The notes below the pieces were generated by a model, which was given only the letters and a program-made list of their open reading frames with translations, ran no database searches and was not told the DNA's origin. A program made the translations under genes and the position numbers. Positions 7,824-18,411 of a stretch of DNA of 64,000 bases are shown here, piece by piece. The first letter of the stretch is position 1, and each line of letters begins with the position of its first letter. The DNA is from Roseomonas genomospecies 6 (GTDB taxonomy: Bacteria; Pseudomonadota; Alphaproteobacteria; Azospirillales; Azospirillaceae), in NCBI RefSeq assembly GCF_008365375.1, contig NZ_QOKW01000003.1:1-64000 (forward strand). Direction: 5' to 3'.

Positions 7824-10010
7824 GTGAGCAACGATCGACCGGGCGAACTCTTTGCGGGGCCGCGCCCCATCCAGACGCGCGGGGAGGAGCCGTCGCTGCG
7901 CCCCCGTCTGCCCAAGCGCGCGCCCAAGCCGGAAAAGCCGAAAGAGGAAAAGCCCGAAAAGCCGAAGGCGGAGAAGCCGCGCAAGCCCGCCCCGCCGCCC
8001 AGGAAGGCGCCATCGAAAAGCACCAGGGGTGGCGGACGGCGGCGGACGATCCTCGGCACGCTGGTCTATGCCGGGACGGTCGCCGGGGTGTGGTGCGGCA
8101 TCGCGCTGGGCGGGGTGCTGGGCTGGTTCGCGCTGGACCTGCCGGACATCTCCAAGGTCGCGCAGTTCGAACGGCGCGCCTCCGTCACCGTGCTGGCGGC
8201 GGATGGGACGGAGTTCGCGCGTTTCGGCGACCTGCACGGCACGACTCTGGGCGTGCGCGACCTGCCGCCGCATCTGATCCATGCCGTGCTGGCCATCGAG
8301 GACCGGCGCTTCTACTCGCATTTCGGCGTCGATCCCATCGGTCTGGCCCGCGCGCTCTACGTCAACTGGCGGTCGGGACGCTCGGCGCAGGGCGGCTCCA
8401 CCATCACCCAGCAGCTCGCCAAGAACCTGTTCCTGACGCCCGAGAAGTCGCTGAAGCGCAAGGTCCAGGAAGCCATGCTGGCGCTGTGGCTGGAGTACCG
8501 CTTCACCAAGGACCAGATCCTCACCGCCTATCTGAACCGCGTCTATCTGGGGGCGGGCACCTTCGGCGTGGACGCGGCGTCGCGCACCTATTTCGGCAAG
8601 CCGGCGACCCAGCTCGAACTGCGGGAATCGGCGATCATCGCCGGTCTGCTGAAGGCGCCCTCGCGCTACGCCCCCACCTCCAACCCGGACGAGGCGGCGG
8701 AGCGGTCGCGCGTCGTGATGGCCGCCATGGTGGACGCCGGCTTCATCACCGCACAGGAGCTGGAGGCGGCGCGCAACGCCCCGCCCTCGGCCAAACGGAA
8801 GCCGGGCGGCGACGGGCGCTACTTCGCGGATTGGGTGACGGAGCTGGTGTCGGCCTTCGTCGGCTCCGGCCACGGCGACGTGGTGGTCCGCACGACGCTG
8901 GACCTGAAGCTGCAACGCGCGGCGGAGCAGCGGCTGGAGGAGATCCTGTCCGGCCCCGGCGGCGCCGCGAACGCGCGCCAGGGCGCCCTGGTCGCCATGA
9001 CCACCGACGGTGCGGTGCGCGCCCTGGTCGGCGGGCGGGATTACGACGCCAGCGAGTTCAACCGCGCCACCCAGGCGATGCGCCAGCCGGGATCGGCCTT
9101 CAAGCCCTTCGTCTATCTGGCCGCGCTGGAGGCCGGCTGGTCGCCCGACAGCCCGGTCGAGGACGCCCCCGTCCGCATCGGCGGCTGGAGCCCCGGCAAC
9201 TACGACGGCAAGTTCCGCGGCACCGTCACCATGGCCACCGCGCTGGCCCATTCGTCCAACACCGCCACCGTCCGCATCATCGACCGCATCGGGGTGGAGC
9301 GGGTGCGCCGGGTGGCGGCGGGGCTGGGCATCAACTCGCCCATGGGCAAGGACCTGTCGCTGGCGCTGGGCACCAGCGAAGTGAATTTGCTGGAGCTGAC
9401 CCGCGGCTATGCCGGCATCGCCAACCGCGGCGCGCCGGTCTGGCCCTACGCCATCGCCGAAATCCGGGACCGCGACGGCAACGTCCTGTACCGGCGGCAG
9501 GCCGGCGGCTCCGCCCCGGTGGTGGACCCGGCGCACGCGGTGCAGCTCACCCGCATGATGACCGGCGTCATCGAGTATGGCACCGGCAAGTCGGCGAAGC
9601 TCGACCGCCCGGCGGCGGCCAAGTCCGGCACCACCCAGGACTACCGCGACGCCTGGTTCGTCGGCTTCACCGCCGACCTCGTGGCCGGTGTGTGGCTGGG
9701 GAACGACAACAACGCCGAGATGAAGCGGGTCACCGGCGGTTCCCTGCCGGCCAAGCTGTGGCAGGGCTTCATGCTGGACGCCCACGCCGGCCGCCCGCCC
9801 CGCCCCCTGCCGGGGATGGAGGGCGCCCCCGCCTATGTCGCGTCCGGCGGCATCGCCGAACCCGCCCGCGCCACCCCGGCGGCGGCCCCGGCCCCCACGC
9901 GTGGGTCTTCGGGCGGCGTGGCCTCCGGCATCGGTTCGCTGATCGAGAGCCTGACCGGCAAGGGCAGCGCGCCCCAGGTGCAGTATGATTACGGCAATCC
10001 GGTGCGGTGA
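7824..10010 (+). CDS. Class A penicillin-binding protein (PBP1A family)
   Basis: This 728-residue bifunctional peptidoglycan synthase has a cytoplasmic basic, lysine/proline-rich tail (~25-70) with repeated EKPxK motifs and one membrane anchor (~75-105). Its GT51 glycosyltransferase domain contains EDRRFYSHFGVD (catalytic Glu ~159), GGSTITQQLAKN and LNRVYLGAGTFGV. The transpeptidase domain has SAFK (~424), SSN (~476) and KSGT (~599). Both activities look intact. Translation starts with GTG. The lysine-rich repeat is longer than usual and may bind membrane or divisome partners. It is probably monocistronic: the next gene converges 8 bases after its stop. Confidence 0.94.
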   Translation: MSNDRPGELFAGPRPIQTRGEEPSLRPRLPKRAPKPEKPKEEKPEKPKAEKPRKPAPPPRKAPSKSTRGGGRRRTILGTLVYAGTVAGVWCGIALGGVLGWFALDLPDISKVAQFERRASVTVLAADGTEFARFGDLHGTTLGVRDLPPHLIHAVLAIEDRRFYSHFGVDPIGLARALYVNWRSGRSAQGGSTITQQLAKNLFLTPEKSLKRKVQEAMLALWLEYRFTKDQILTAYLNRVYLGAGTFGVDAASRTYFGKPATQLELRESAIIAGLLKAPSRYAPTSNPDEAAERSRVVMAAMVDAGFITAQELEAARNAPPSAKRKPGGDGRYFADWVTELVSAFVGSGHGDVVVRTTLDLKLQRAAEQRLEEILSGPGGAANARQGALVAMTTDGAVRALVGGRDYDASEFNRATQAMRQPGSAFKPFVYLAALEAGWSPDSPVEDAPVRIGGWSPGNYDGKFRGTVTMATALAHSSNTATVRIIDRIGVERVRRVAAGLGINSPMGKDLSLALGTSEVNLLELTRGYAGIANRGAPVWPYAIAEIRDRDGNVLYRRQAGGSAPVVDPAHAVQLTRMMTGVIEYGTGKSAKLDRPAAAKSGTTQDYRDAWFVGFTADLVAGVWLGNDNNAEMKRVTGGSLPAKLWQGFMLDAHAGRPPRPLPGMEGAPAYVASGGIAEPARATPAAAPAPTRGSSGGVASGIGSLIESLTGKGSAPQVQYDYGNPVR

Positions 10011-10018
10011 GTGCCCTC

Positions 10019-11251
10019 TCACCCCCCCAGATAACCCAGCACACCCTTCCCCACCCGGGCACCCATGGCGAAGCAGCCCTGGAGGAGGTAGCCGCCGGTC
10101 GGCGCCTCCCAATCCAGCATCTCCCCGGCGACGAAGGTCCCCGGCAGGCGGCTCAGCATCAGCGATGCGTCCACATCCGTCAGCCGGACGCCCCCGGCGG
10201 TGGAGATGGCGCGGTCGATGGGCCGCACGCCGGTCAGCACCATCGACAGGCCCTTGATGCGACGGGCCAGCGCCGCCGGGTCGGACAGGTCGGAGGCGGG
10301 CGTGAATTCGCGCAGCAGGGCGGCGCGCGGACCGGTCAGCGACAACGCCTTCTTCAGGAAGGTGGACAGCGACTCCGCCCCGCGGCGGCGCAGCCGTTTG
10401 GCGATCGCCGACTCCGGCAGATCCGGCATCAGGTCGATGGTCAGGGCGGCCCAGCCCTCGCGCTCGATGGCGTCGCGCAGCGGGGCGCTCAGCGCGTAGA
10501 CGGCGCCGCCCTCGATGCCGGTCCGGGTGATGACGAACTCGCCCTTCAGCCGCCGGTCGCCGAAGGCGAGGCCGACGCTCTTGACCGGCTGGCCGGCGAA
10601 GCGCTCGCGCAGGTGATCGGACCAGGGGACCTCGAAGCCCATGTTGGACGGGCGCAGCGGCGCGATGTCCACCCCGCGCGCCGCCAGCAGTTCCGTCCAG
10701 GAGCCGTCGGAGCCGGTGCGCGGCCAGCTCGCCCCGCCCAGCGCCAGCAGCGTGGCACGCGGGGCGACGGTGGTCTCGGTGCCGTCGCCGCGCTGGAAGC
10801 GCAGCGCGCCGGACGCGTCCCAGCCGAGCCAGCGGTGGCGGGTGTGCAGGGTGACCCCCAGCCCTTCCAGCCGGCGCAACCACGCCCGCACAAGGGTGGA
10901 GGCCTTCATCTGCACCGGGAAGACGCGCCCGCTGGAGCCGACGAAGGTCTCGATCCCCAACCCCGCCGCCCAGTCCCGCAGGTCCGCCGGGGAGAAGCCG
11001 GCCAGCAGATCGGCGAACAGAGGGGCCTGCGCGCCGTAGCGGGCGGTGAAGGCGTCCAGCGCTTCGGAATGGGTCAGGTTCAGCCCGCCGCGCCCGGCCA
11101 GCAGCAGCTTGCGCGCCGGGGTGGGCATCCGCTCGAAGACGGCGACCGACCGGCCCGCGGCGGCGATGACCTCCGCCGCCATCAGCCCGGCCGGGCCGGC
11201 GCCGATGATGGCGGCATCGGGAGAAAAGATCGTGTCAGGGGCGTCGGTCAT
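10019..11251 (-). CDS. HI0933/TIGR03862-type FAD-dependent flavoprotein
   Basis: This 410-residue protein has an N-terminal dinucleotide-binding fold (AAIIGAGPAGLMAAEVIAAAG) and the family motif ARKLLLAGRGGLNLTHSE. It ends in the conserved FVAGEMLDWEAPTGGYLLQ flavin contact and a final alpha/beta turn. This is the BaiN/YhiN-like NAD(P)/FAD oxidoreductase family, for which few physiological substrates are known. The ATG at 11251 has GGGGGA upstream. A strong hairpin (11281-11338) lies between it and the preceding gene, so it probably has its own promoter. Confidence 0.88.
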   Translation of the reverse strand: MTDAPDTIFSPDAAIIGAGPAGLMAAEVIAAAGRSVAVFERMPTPARKLLLAGRGGLNLTHSEALDAFTARYGAQAPLFADLLAGFSPADLRDWAAGLGIETFVGSSGRVFPVQMKASTLVRAWLRRLEGLGVTLHTRHRWLGWDASGALRFQRGDGTETTVAPRATLLALGGASWPRTGSDGSWTELLAARGVDIAPLRPSNMGFEVPWSDHLRERFAGQPVKSVGLAFGDRRLKGEFVITRTGIEGGAVYALSAPLRDAIEREGWAALTIDLMPDLPESAIAKRLRRRGAESLSTFLKKALSLTGPRAALLREFTPASDLSDPAALARRIKGLSMVLTGVRPIDRAISTAGGVRLTDVDASLMLSRLPGTFVAGEMLDWEAPTGGYLLQGCFAMGARVGKGVLGYLGG

Positions 11252-11280
11252 CGGGTCCCCCGAAGGGTGGAAAAGTGTCG

Positions 11281-11338
11281 ACCGGTCCCGTCCGCACCGC
11301 CTTCGCCAAAGGGACAGGCGGACACGGACGGGACCGGT
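11281..11338 (-). terminator. Long hairpin, candidate terminator of the 87-aa gene
   Basis: ACCGGTCCCGTCC (11281-11293) pairs perfectly with GGACGGGACCGGT (11326-11338), with further inner pairing. In the leftward direction the hairpin is followed within a few bases by CACTTTTCC, a short T-run. It lies between two leftward genes and would end transcription of the upstream 87-residue gene. Confidence 0.55.
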
Positions 11339-11375
11339 GTGCTCAAGAAGCAGGGATCGGGGACGCGGGACCGGC

Positions 11376-11639
11376 TCAGTCCGCGTCGTCCTCCTGGGCC
11401 ACCTCGTCGGCAAGGTCGTTGGCCATGTCGGCGAAATAGCCCGCGTCCACCTCCAGCCCGTTCTCCTCGCAAATCCGCATGAAGATGCGGTAGGCGTGGA
11501 GGATCGCGACGTCGAGAACGGCGAGGTCGCCCTCCTCGCTGTGCTTGTCGGTGACGCCACGCTCCTGGAGCGTGCCGACGATGTCGTGAGAGGCGGCCTG
11601 AAGGACTGCGTCCATGGCTTGTTTGTGCAGGGTCGACAT
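11376..11639 (-). CDS. Small acidic hypothetical protein (87 aa)
   Basis: This 87-residue, mainly helical, strongly acidic protein begins MSTLHKQAMDAVLQAASHD and ends VAQEDDAD. The start is supported by GAGAAAGAGGACCTCCGCG just upstream. There is no signal peptide, membrane helix or metal motif; the single cysteine is in ICEENG. It follows the pentaheme cytochrome on the same strand by 109 bases and could belong to that transcript. I do not recognise the family. Confidence 0.7.
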   Translation of the reverse strand: MSTLHKQAMDAVLQAASHDIVGTLQERGVTDKHSEEGDLAVLDVAILHAYRIFMRICEENGLEVDAGYFADMANDLADEVAQEDDAD

Positions 11640-11748
11640 CGCGGAGGTCCTCTTTCTCAAGTGGTCGTCTGCCGTCGGGCGCGGCGTGTTCGGTGCCGGC
11701 CCGTGGTAGAAACCTCCTCTTAGCAGCTTCGGGTTCTCGCCGCAGCGA

Positions 11749-12897
11749 TCATCGCGCGCTGTCCTTCGCATGGCTCTGCAGATAGGTCAGGAGCAGGCGG
11801 CCCTCCTCCTCGTCCAGCTTCGTCAGCCGCCTCATGGCGTTCATCTTGCCGATCCAGTCGTTCGCGCCGAAATCGCCCGGCGGGTGCGGAGCGTGGCAGA
11901 GCGAGCAATTGGCGTCGTAGACCCGCGCGCCGTAATCCCACAGCGCGCCGAGCGTGGCCGCATAGCCGCCGGCCCCGGTCCAGGCGGTCAGCCGGACCTC
12001 CGTCCAGTCCTGTTCGGTCTCCGGGTCGGTGACGGTGCGCAGAGTCTCCGCCCGCCCCGCCGCCGCGGCGCTCAGCTTGGCGGTGGTGATGCGCTTGCCC
12101 GGTTGGGCGTAGAGGGTCTGGGCGGAGCTTCCGCGCTGCCAGCCGGTGATCTCCACCTCCAGGGCGCCGCCCTCCGCCGCCAGGATTTTGACGGGAGTCG
12201 CCGCAGCGATCTCGCCGTCACCGGCGGACCCCGGCGCCGGTGGCGCGGTGTAGAGGGCGAGGCCGGTCAGGGCGTAGGCGGTGTCGCCGGGCTTCAGGGC
12301 CAGCGCCTTGGCCTGTTCCGACAAGCCGGCGAAGAGTCGGCGATGGCCGGCGGTGACGTCGGGGAAGGCGTGGGCGATGCCCTTGTGGCAGTCGATGCAG
12401 GTCTTGCCGGCCTTCTCGGCGCCCTGCATGGCGCTGGCTGCCTTCGGCGTCTGCTTGTGGAAATCCATGGCGCCGAAGGAATGGCAGTTGCGGCATTCCT
12501 GGCTGTCGGACGCCCGCATGCGGTCCCATTCGCGGCGCGCCAGCTCGTGCCGCTTCGCCTCGAACTTCTCCTTGGTGTCGATGGAGCCGATCAGCCAGTG
12601 ATACAGCTCGCCGGACGCCTGGACCTTGCGGATGACCTTGTGCGTCCAATCGCGCGGGACGTGGCAATCGGCGCAGGTCGCCCGCACCCCGGAAGCGTTC
12701 TGGTAATGCGGCGAGGTCTTGTATTCGGCGTACACGGTTTCGCGCATCTCGTGGCAGGAGATGCAGAACTCCATGCTGTTGGTGGCCTCCATGACGGTGT
12801 TGAAGCCACCCCAGCCGACCACCCCCACGACGACGCCGACCAGACCGGCCAGAGCGAGCGCACCGATGCCGCCCGCCGTCTTCCATCCCCACCGCAT
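11749..12897 (-). CDS. NapC/NirT-TorC-like pentaheme c-type cytochrome
   Basis: This 382-residue protein has an N-terminal membrane anchor (~8-31). Four CxxCH sites follow in the NapC-like part (CISCH 45-49, CADCH 75-79, CRNCH 135-139, CIDCH 167-171). A heme-free beta-rich stretch with a QRGSSAQTLYAQPGKRI segment comes next, then a fifth CSLCH site near residue 335. Four plus one hemes are the TorC/DorC layout: a quinol-oxidising cytochrome that feeds a periplasmic reductase. No TMAO/DMSO reductase gene is nearby; the immediate upstream gene is a diheme cytochrome c peroxidase, which may be the electron acceptor here. The ATG at 12897 was chosen to put the anchor at the N terminus. Confidence 0.88.
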   Translation of the reverse strand: MRWGWKTAGGIGALALAGLVGVVVGVVGWGGFNTVMEATNSMEFCISCHEMRETVYAEYKTSPHYQNASGVRATCADCHVPRDWTHKVIRKVQASGELYHWLIGSIDTKEKFEAKRHELARREWDRMRASDSQECRNCHSFGAMDFHKQTPKAASAMQGAEKAGKTCIDCHKGIAHAFPDVTAGHRRLFAGLSEQAKALALKPGDTAYALTGLALYTAPPAPGSAGDGEIAAATPVKILAAEGGALEVEITGWQRGSSAQTLYAQPGKRITTAKLSAAAAGRAETLRTVTDPETEQDWTEVRLTAWTGAGGYAATLGALWDYGARVYDANCSLCHAPHPPGDFGANDWIGKMNAMRRLTKLDEEEGRLLLTYLQSHAKDSAR

Positions 12898-12929
12898 GTC
12901 CGATACCCTGAAAACCACCTGTGAAAAGG

Positions 12930-12967
12930 AATGGGGCCGGGCCGCCCTTACGCCGCCCGGCCCCATT
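12930..12967 (-). terminator. Strong hairpin between ccp and the pentaheme cytochrome
   Basis: AATGGGGCCGGGC (12930-12942) pairs perfectly with GCCCGGCCCCATT (12955-12967). In the leftward direction it follows the peroxidase stop and is trailed by CCTTTTC. It probably ends most peroxidase transcripts while letting some read through to the cytochrome, giving unequal expression of the two genes. Confidence 0.65.
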
Positions 12968-12980
12968 CAGCCCCGACGCG

Positions 12981-13988
12981 TCAGTCGAAGGGACGCGGCT
13001 TCGGCGTCTGGTCCGTGGACGGCGGCAGGATCGGCAGAGCGAAGCTCGGCTGGTCACCGGTCAGCGTCTTCAGGAAGGCGACGATCTTGGCGTTCTCGTC
13101 GGGCGAGAACTTCTTGCCCAACTGGATGCGGCCCATCACGTCCACCGCGTCGGCCAGGGTCGCGGCCTCGCCGTCATGGAAGTACGGGTAGGTCAGCGCG
13201 ACGTTGCGCAGCGTCGGAACCTTGAAGTTGAAGCGGTCGGCTTCCTCCTTGGTCACCGCGAAGCGGCCTTCGGCGGGGTTGTTGGTCTTGTAGGGTTCGA
13301 CCACGCCCATCTTCTGGAAGGTGTTGCCGCCGACCGCCGAACCGTTGTGGCAAGCGGTGCAGCCCGAATCCTTGAACAGCTCGTAGCCTTCCAGCTCGGC
13401 GGTGGTGAGCGCCTTCTTGTCGCCCTTCAGCCACTTGTCGAAGCGGGAGTTCGGCGTGACCAGGGTTTCCTCGAAGGCGGCGATGGCCTTCGTCACCTCG
13501 TCGATGGTGATCTTCGTCTCGCCGAAGACGTCCTTGAACTCCTGCACATATTCCGGAATGGAGCGCAGCACCTCGACCGCCAGCGCGTGGGTGGAGCCCA
13601 TCTCGCCGGGGTTGGCGATCGGGCCGCCGGCCTGCTCCTGCAGGGTCATGGCGCGGCCGTCCCAGAACTGCGCGACGTTCAGGCTGGAGTTCAGCACCGT
13701 CGGGGAGTTGATCGGGCCCTGCTGCCAATTGTGGCCGATGGAGGTCTTCAGGTTGTCCGTGCCGCCCATGGACAGGTTGTGGCACGAATTGCAGGAGATG
13801 AAGCCCGACTTGGACAGGCGGGGATCGAAGTACAGTTTCTTCCCGAGCTCGATCAATCCGGGATTGTTGGACTTGACCGCCTCGATCGGCTGGATCGGCT
13901 CGTTGGCTGCGGCGAAGGCCGGCACGCCGAAGGTGGCGACGGTGGCCGCCAGCATGGCCGCGAAGGACACGGCAACACGCTTGGACAT
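12981..13988 (-). CDS. ccpA: Diheme cytochrome c peroxidase (CcpA/MauG family)
   Basis: This 335-residue periplasmic protein has a clear signal peptide ending AFAAA (~1-28). Its two heme c sites are CNSCH (66-70, the peroxidatic heme) and CTACH (210-214, the electron-transfer heme). The ANPGEMG and LRNVALTYPYFHDG segments are typical of bacterial di-heme peroxidases that reduce H2O2 to water. GGGAGAAG before the ATG supports the start. The upstream region contains TCATT-N4-ATCAA, half of an FNR box, so oxygen control is possible but unproven. The downstream pentaheme cytochrome is a plausible electron donor, and catalase is the next gene upstream. Confidence 0.94.
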   Translation of the reverse strand: MSKRVAVSFAAMLAATVATFGVPAFAAANEPIQPIEAVKSNNPGLIELGKKLYFDPRLSKSGFISCNSCHNLSMGGTDNLKTSIGHNWQQGPINSPTVLNSSLNVAQFWDGRAMTLQEQAGGPIANPGEMGSTHALAVEVLRSIPEYVQEFKDVFGETKITIDEVTKAIAAFEETLVTPNSRFDKWLKGDKKALTTAELEGYELFKDSGCTACHNGSAVGGNTFQKMGVVEPYKTNNPAEGRFAVTKEEADRFNFKVPTLRNVALTYPYFHDGEAATLADAVDVMGRIQLGKKFSPDENAKIVAFLKTLTGDQPSFALPILPPSTDQTPKPRPFD

Positions 13989-14156
13989 CGCACTTCTCCC
14001 TTATCGGTGTTCTAATGTTGTTGCTAATTCCTTGATGCGAAATGACTGTTGCATGAAGGCTTCTGGTGATACCAGTGACAGGCGTGTCGCGCGGCAACTT
14101 GCCGCATGTCCGTACACATATTACGGTTATGTCTCCCCCTTCCGAACACGCGCATG

Positions 14157-14188
14157 AAAAGGGGGCGGCGGAATATCCCGCCGCCCCC
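14157..14188 (-). terminator. Rho-independent terminator of the catalase gene
   Basis: GGGGGCGGCGG (14161-14171) pairs with CCGCCGCCCCC (14178-14188) across a 6-base loop, followed leftward by four T residues (A at 14157-14160). It lies 37 bases after the catalase stop, in the right direction. Confidence 0.85.
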
Positions 14189-14224
14189 TAGGGACGAAGC
14201 TCATTCAACAACTCAGGGTAGCCT

Positions 14225-15919
14225 CTATTCCGCGGCGGCCTGACCGGCCATGCCGCTCCGGGTGCCAGACCGCATGCCGCCGGTCACCTCGTCCGCCGTC
14301 GCCCGATGGACCTTGACGGAGCCGGTCCATTGGCCCCAGGCCTTCGGGTCGATCTTGTCGCCGTTCTTGCCGAGCGACTTCAGCCGCTTCTGATCCTCGT
14401 CGGTCAGCACCTGCTTGGGCAGCGGCGGCAGCCCGGCGACGTCGGCGGCGGTCATGCCCAGCATACCGGCCACCCGGCTGCCGTAGTCGTCATGGACCAG
14501 GAAGAAGTGCCAGAGCATCCTCTCCTGGACGTCCCGTTCGCACTGGCCCAGCAGGGTGCCCATGTTCAGGACCAGATCGTCGCGTTCCCAGTCCATCATG
14601 GTGCAGTAACGGCCCCGCGCCTGGACGTAGTCGTTGCGGCGCTCGATCACGCTGCGGGTCAGGCGGCCGTGGATTTCCGGCGGGTTGTTCGGTTCCTCCC
14701 GCCGGGCCTCGCTCAGCCCGTCGTGGATGGACGGCTCGAAATTGATGTGCGGGTTCTGCCCCGGCGCCAGGTCGCGCCGATAGGACATGGTGCCGCCGGA
14801 CAGGTTGGTGGCGACCGCGGCGTTCTTGGCCTGGTTGATGGGCAGTTGCAGATAGTTGGTGCCGACCCGGTAGCGCTGCGTGTCGGAGTAGGAGAAGGTG
14901 CGCCCGACCAGCATCTTGTCGTCGGAGAAGTCCAGACCGTCCACCAGCACGCCGGTGCCCATGGCGATCTGCTCATTCTCGTTGAAGAAGTCCTCCACGT
15001 TGCGGTTCAGCGTCATGACGCCGACGTGGCGCAGCGGGAAGTCCGACTCCGGCCAGATCTTCGTGTCGTCCAGCGGGTCCCAGTCCAGTTCGGGATGGTC
15101 GTGGTCCTCCATGATCTGGACATACATGTCCCATTGCGGATGGTCGCCACGCTCGATGGCCTCATAGAGATCCTTGGAGGCGGAGCCCAGATCGTGGCCC
15201 TGCACCTTGGCCGCCTCCTCCGCCGTCAGGCAGGCGACGCCGCAGCGCGGGTGGAAATGGTACTTGACCAGCACCGTGCCGCCCTTCGCGTTCACCATCT
15301 TGTAGGTGTTCACGCCGAAGCCTTCCATGTGCCGGTAATTGGCCGGAATCCCGCGCGGGCTGAACAGGTGCGTCAGCATGTGCATGGATTCGGGCGTCTG
15401 GCTCATGAAGTCGAAGATGCGGTTCGGCTCCTGCCGGAACGTCACCGGATCGGGCTTCAGCGAATGGATGACGTCCGGGAATTTGATGGCGTCGCGGATA
15501 AAGAAGACGGCCAGATTGTTGCCGACCAGATCCCAGTTCCCGTCTTCGGTATAGAATTTCACCGCGAAGCCGCGCGGGTCGCGGGCCACCTCCGACGAAT
15601 CGCGTCCGCCGATGACGGTGGAGAAGCGGATGGCCAGCGGGGTCTTCTTGCCGGCCTGCTGGAACAGCTTGGCGCGGGTGTATTTGGACGCCGGTTCGTC
15701 GCCGATCTTGCCGGTCACTTCAAGCTCGCCGTAGCAGACGAAGCCGCGGGCGTGGACCACACGCTCCGGAATGCGCTCGCGGTCGAAGTGGGTGATCTTT
15801 TCCAGGAACTGATAGTTCTCCAGCGTCGCCGGGCCGCGGCTTCCCACGGTGCGCTGGGATTGGTTGTTGGTGATCGGGTGGCCCTGACGGTTCGTCAGAG
15901 TCTTCGATTGGTCAGCCAT
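14225..15919 (-). CDS. Monofunctional heme catalase
   Basis: This 564-residue enzyme converts H2O2 to water and oxygen. The distal histidine lies in RVVHARG (H56), the distal asparagine in [15 protein letters not shown] (~N134), and the proximal heme tyrosine in [10 protein letters not shown] (~340-349). Length fits the small-subunit type with a C-terminal extension ending in a Gly/Ser/Met-rich tail of unknown role. There is no signal peptide, so it should be cytoplasmic. Two inverted repeats lie in the upstream region (15961-15977 and 15995-16009) and are candidate regulator sites. It is next to ccpA on the same strand, but a terminator separates them. Confidence 0.96.
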   Translation of the reverse strand: MADQSKTLTNRQGHPITNNQSQRTVGSRGPATLENYQFLEKITHFDRERIPERVVHARGFVCYGELEVTGKIGDEPASKYTRAKLFQQAGKKTPLAIRFSTVIGGRDSSEVARDPRGFAVKFYTEDGNWDLVGNNLAVFFIRDAIKFPDVIHSLKPDPVTFRQEPNRIFDFMSQTPESMHMLTHLFSPRGIPANYRHMEGFGVNTYKMVNAKGGTVLVKYHFHPRCGVACLTAEEAAKVQGHDLGSASKDLYEAIERGDHPQWDMYVQIMEDHDHPELDWDPLDDTKIWPESDFPLRHVGVMTLNRNVEDFFNENEQIAMGTGVLVDGLDFSDDKMLVGRTFSYSDTQRYRVGTNYLQLPINQAKNAAVATNLSGGTMSYRRDLAPGQNPHINFEPSIHDGLSEARREEPNNPPEIHGRLTRSVIERRNDYVQARGRYCTMMDWERDDLVLNMGTLLGQCERDVQERMLWHFFLVHDDYGSRVAGMLGMTAADVAGLPPLPKQVLTDEDQKRLKSLGKNGDKIDPKAWGQWTGSVKVHRATADEVTGGMRSGTRSGMAGQAAAE

Positions 15920-15994
15920 CGCATTCTCCCCTGAACAGCAAGCCGTTCCGGCACGCCTTCATGGACGTCCGGTCCATCGTCAACGCCCCCGAAT

Positions 15995-16009
15995 TTGGAA
16001 GCGTTCCAA
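15995..16009. promoter_or_regulatory. Perfect palindrome upstream of catalase (candidate operator)
   Basis: TTGGAA-GCG-TTCCAA is a perfect inverted repeat 76 bases before the catalase start. A second, ATGGAC-N5-GTCCAT, lies at 15961-15977. Neither matches an OxyR consensus that I can defend. The position fits a transcription-factor site, but the regulator is unknown. Confidence 0.4.
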
Positions 16010-16061
16010 TCTAAACCGCCGTCCGGCGGCCGCCTGTCCGTCAGGGAGATGCCCAAACGGA

Positions 16062-16089
16062 AAAGGGCGGCCCCGAGGGACCGCCCTTT
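16062..16089 (-). terminator. Hairpin terminator of groEL
   Basis: AAAGGGCGG (16062-16070) pairs with CCGCCCTTT (16081-16089) over a 10-base loop. In the leftward direction it follows groEL by 29 bases. The stem itself ends in TTT, followed by TCC, so termination efficiency may be moderate. Confidence 0.75.
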
Positions 16090-16117
16090 CCGCAAACGTA
16101 CCGAGAGACGCGGGCTA

Positions 16118-17764
<1,647 letters not shown>

Positions 17765-17815
17765 TCACTTATCCTTGAATTTCGGGGGGTTGGATCGCTC
17801 AGCGCGGGCGGAGGC

Positions 17816-18106
17816 TCAGGCCTCGATGACGCCCATGATGTCGGATTCCTTCATGATGAGGAAATCCTCGCCCTCGATCTTCACCTCGGTGCCCGACCAC
17901 TTGCCGAACAGGATGCGGTCGCCGGCCTTCACGTCGAGCGCAACGACCTTGCCGCTCTCGTCACGGGCGCCCGGACCCACCGCGATGACCTGGCCCTCCT
18001 GGGGCTTTTCCTTCGCGGTGTCGGGGATGATGATCCCGCCCTTGGTCTTGGTGTCGGACTCCAGACGCTTGACGACGACGCGGTCGTGCAGCGGACGGAA
18101 CTTCAT
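17816..18106 (-). CDS. groES: 10-kDa co-chaperonin GroES
   Basis: This 96-residue protein begins [20 protein letters not shown], includes the mobile loop [16 protein letters not shown] that docks GroEL, and ends [12 protein letters not shown]. The ATG at 18106 follows CCTGGAGGCATCCCC, a strong ribosome site; upstream in-frame codons are leader. It is first in the groESL operon, 57 bases after the CIRCE element. Confidence 0.99.
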   Translation of the reverse strand: MKFRPLHDRVVVKRLESDTKTKGGIIIPDTAKEKPQEGQVIAVGPGARDESGKVVALDVKAGDRILFGKWSGTEVKIEGEDFLIMKESDIMGVIEA

Positions 18107-18162
18107 GGGGATGCCTCCAGGATCAAGGCTTATTGAAAGGATTGGCGCCGGGCTCGGGGCTG

Positions 18163-18189
18163 TTAGCACTCTCCCCCGGCGAGTGCCAG
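18163..18189. promoter_or_regulatory. CIRCE element (HrcA operator) of groESL
   Basis: TTAGCACTC - 9 bases - GAGTGCCAG matches the CIRCE inverted repeat (TTAGCACTC-N9-GAGTGCTAA), with the first arm perfect and two differences in the second. It lies between the promoter and groES, where HrcA would repress transcription until heat stress. hrcA itself is not in the window. Confidence 0.95.
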
Positions 18190-18191
18190 AC

Positions 18192-18220
18192 AGCTAATCG
18201 AGTGGCCGTTTCGATTCAAG
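18192..18220 (-). promoter_or_regulatory. groESL promoter
   Basis: On the minus strand CTTGAA (18215-18220) and TTAGCT (18192-18197) are separated by 17 bases, placing the start close to the CIRCE element. The CTTGAA -35 box suits either the housekeeping sigma or an RpoH factor, and dual heat-shock control is common in this group. The -10 box is weak, so the exact sigma is uncertain. Confidence 0.6.
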
Positions 18221-18302
18221 AGGGTCGTTGGGGCAATCCGTGCGATTCCTGGGCAATTTCTGGCAGCAGCCGGCCCATCTTGCTGCTAACACATTGAAAC
18301 AG

Positions 18303-18318
18303 AACAAAAATTTTTGTT
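18303..18318. promoter_or_regulatory. 16-bp AT-rich perfect palindrome upstream of usg
   Basis: AACAAAAATTTTTGTT is a perfect inverted repeat in the spacer between divergent groESL and usg. It stands out in a GC-rich genome. Its AACAA/TTGTT ends resemble the palindrome before fpr (40433-40446). A regulator site for usg is possible; no regulator is identified. Confidence 0.35.
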
Positions 18319-18411
18319 GCCCGCCGCGCCTGCGAACGGCACACTTTCAAGACGGGGTCACACGTTCCGAGCAGAAGGACGCTACCGGTTCCACCAGCAT
18401 GGAGGCAGCGC

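Noticed and set aside
7689..10883. Long open frame antisense to the class A PBP and into the flavoprotein gene
   Set aside because: Shadow of two well-supported genes; its translation has no recognisable domain and GC-typical composition.
14026..14050. FNR box upstream of ccpA
   Set aside because: Only one half-site (ATCAA) is good; the partner half is TCATT. Kept as a remark, not as a feature.
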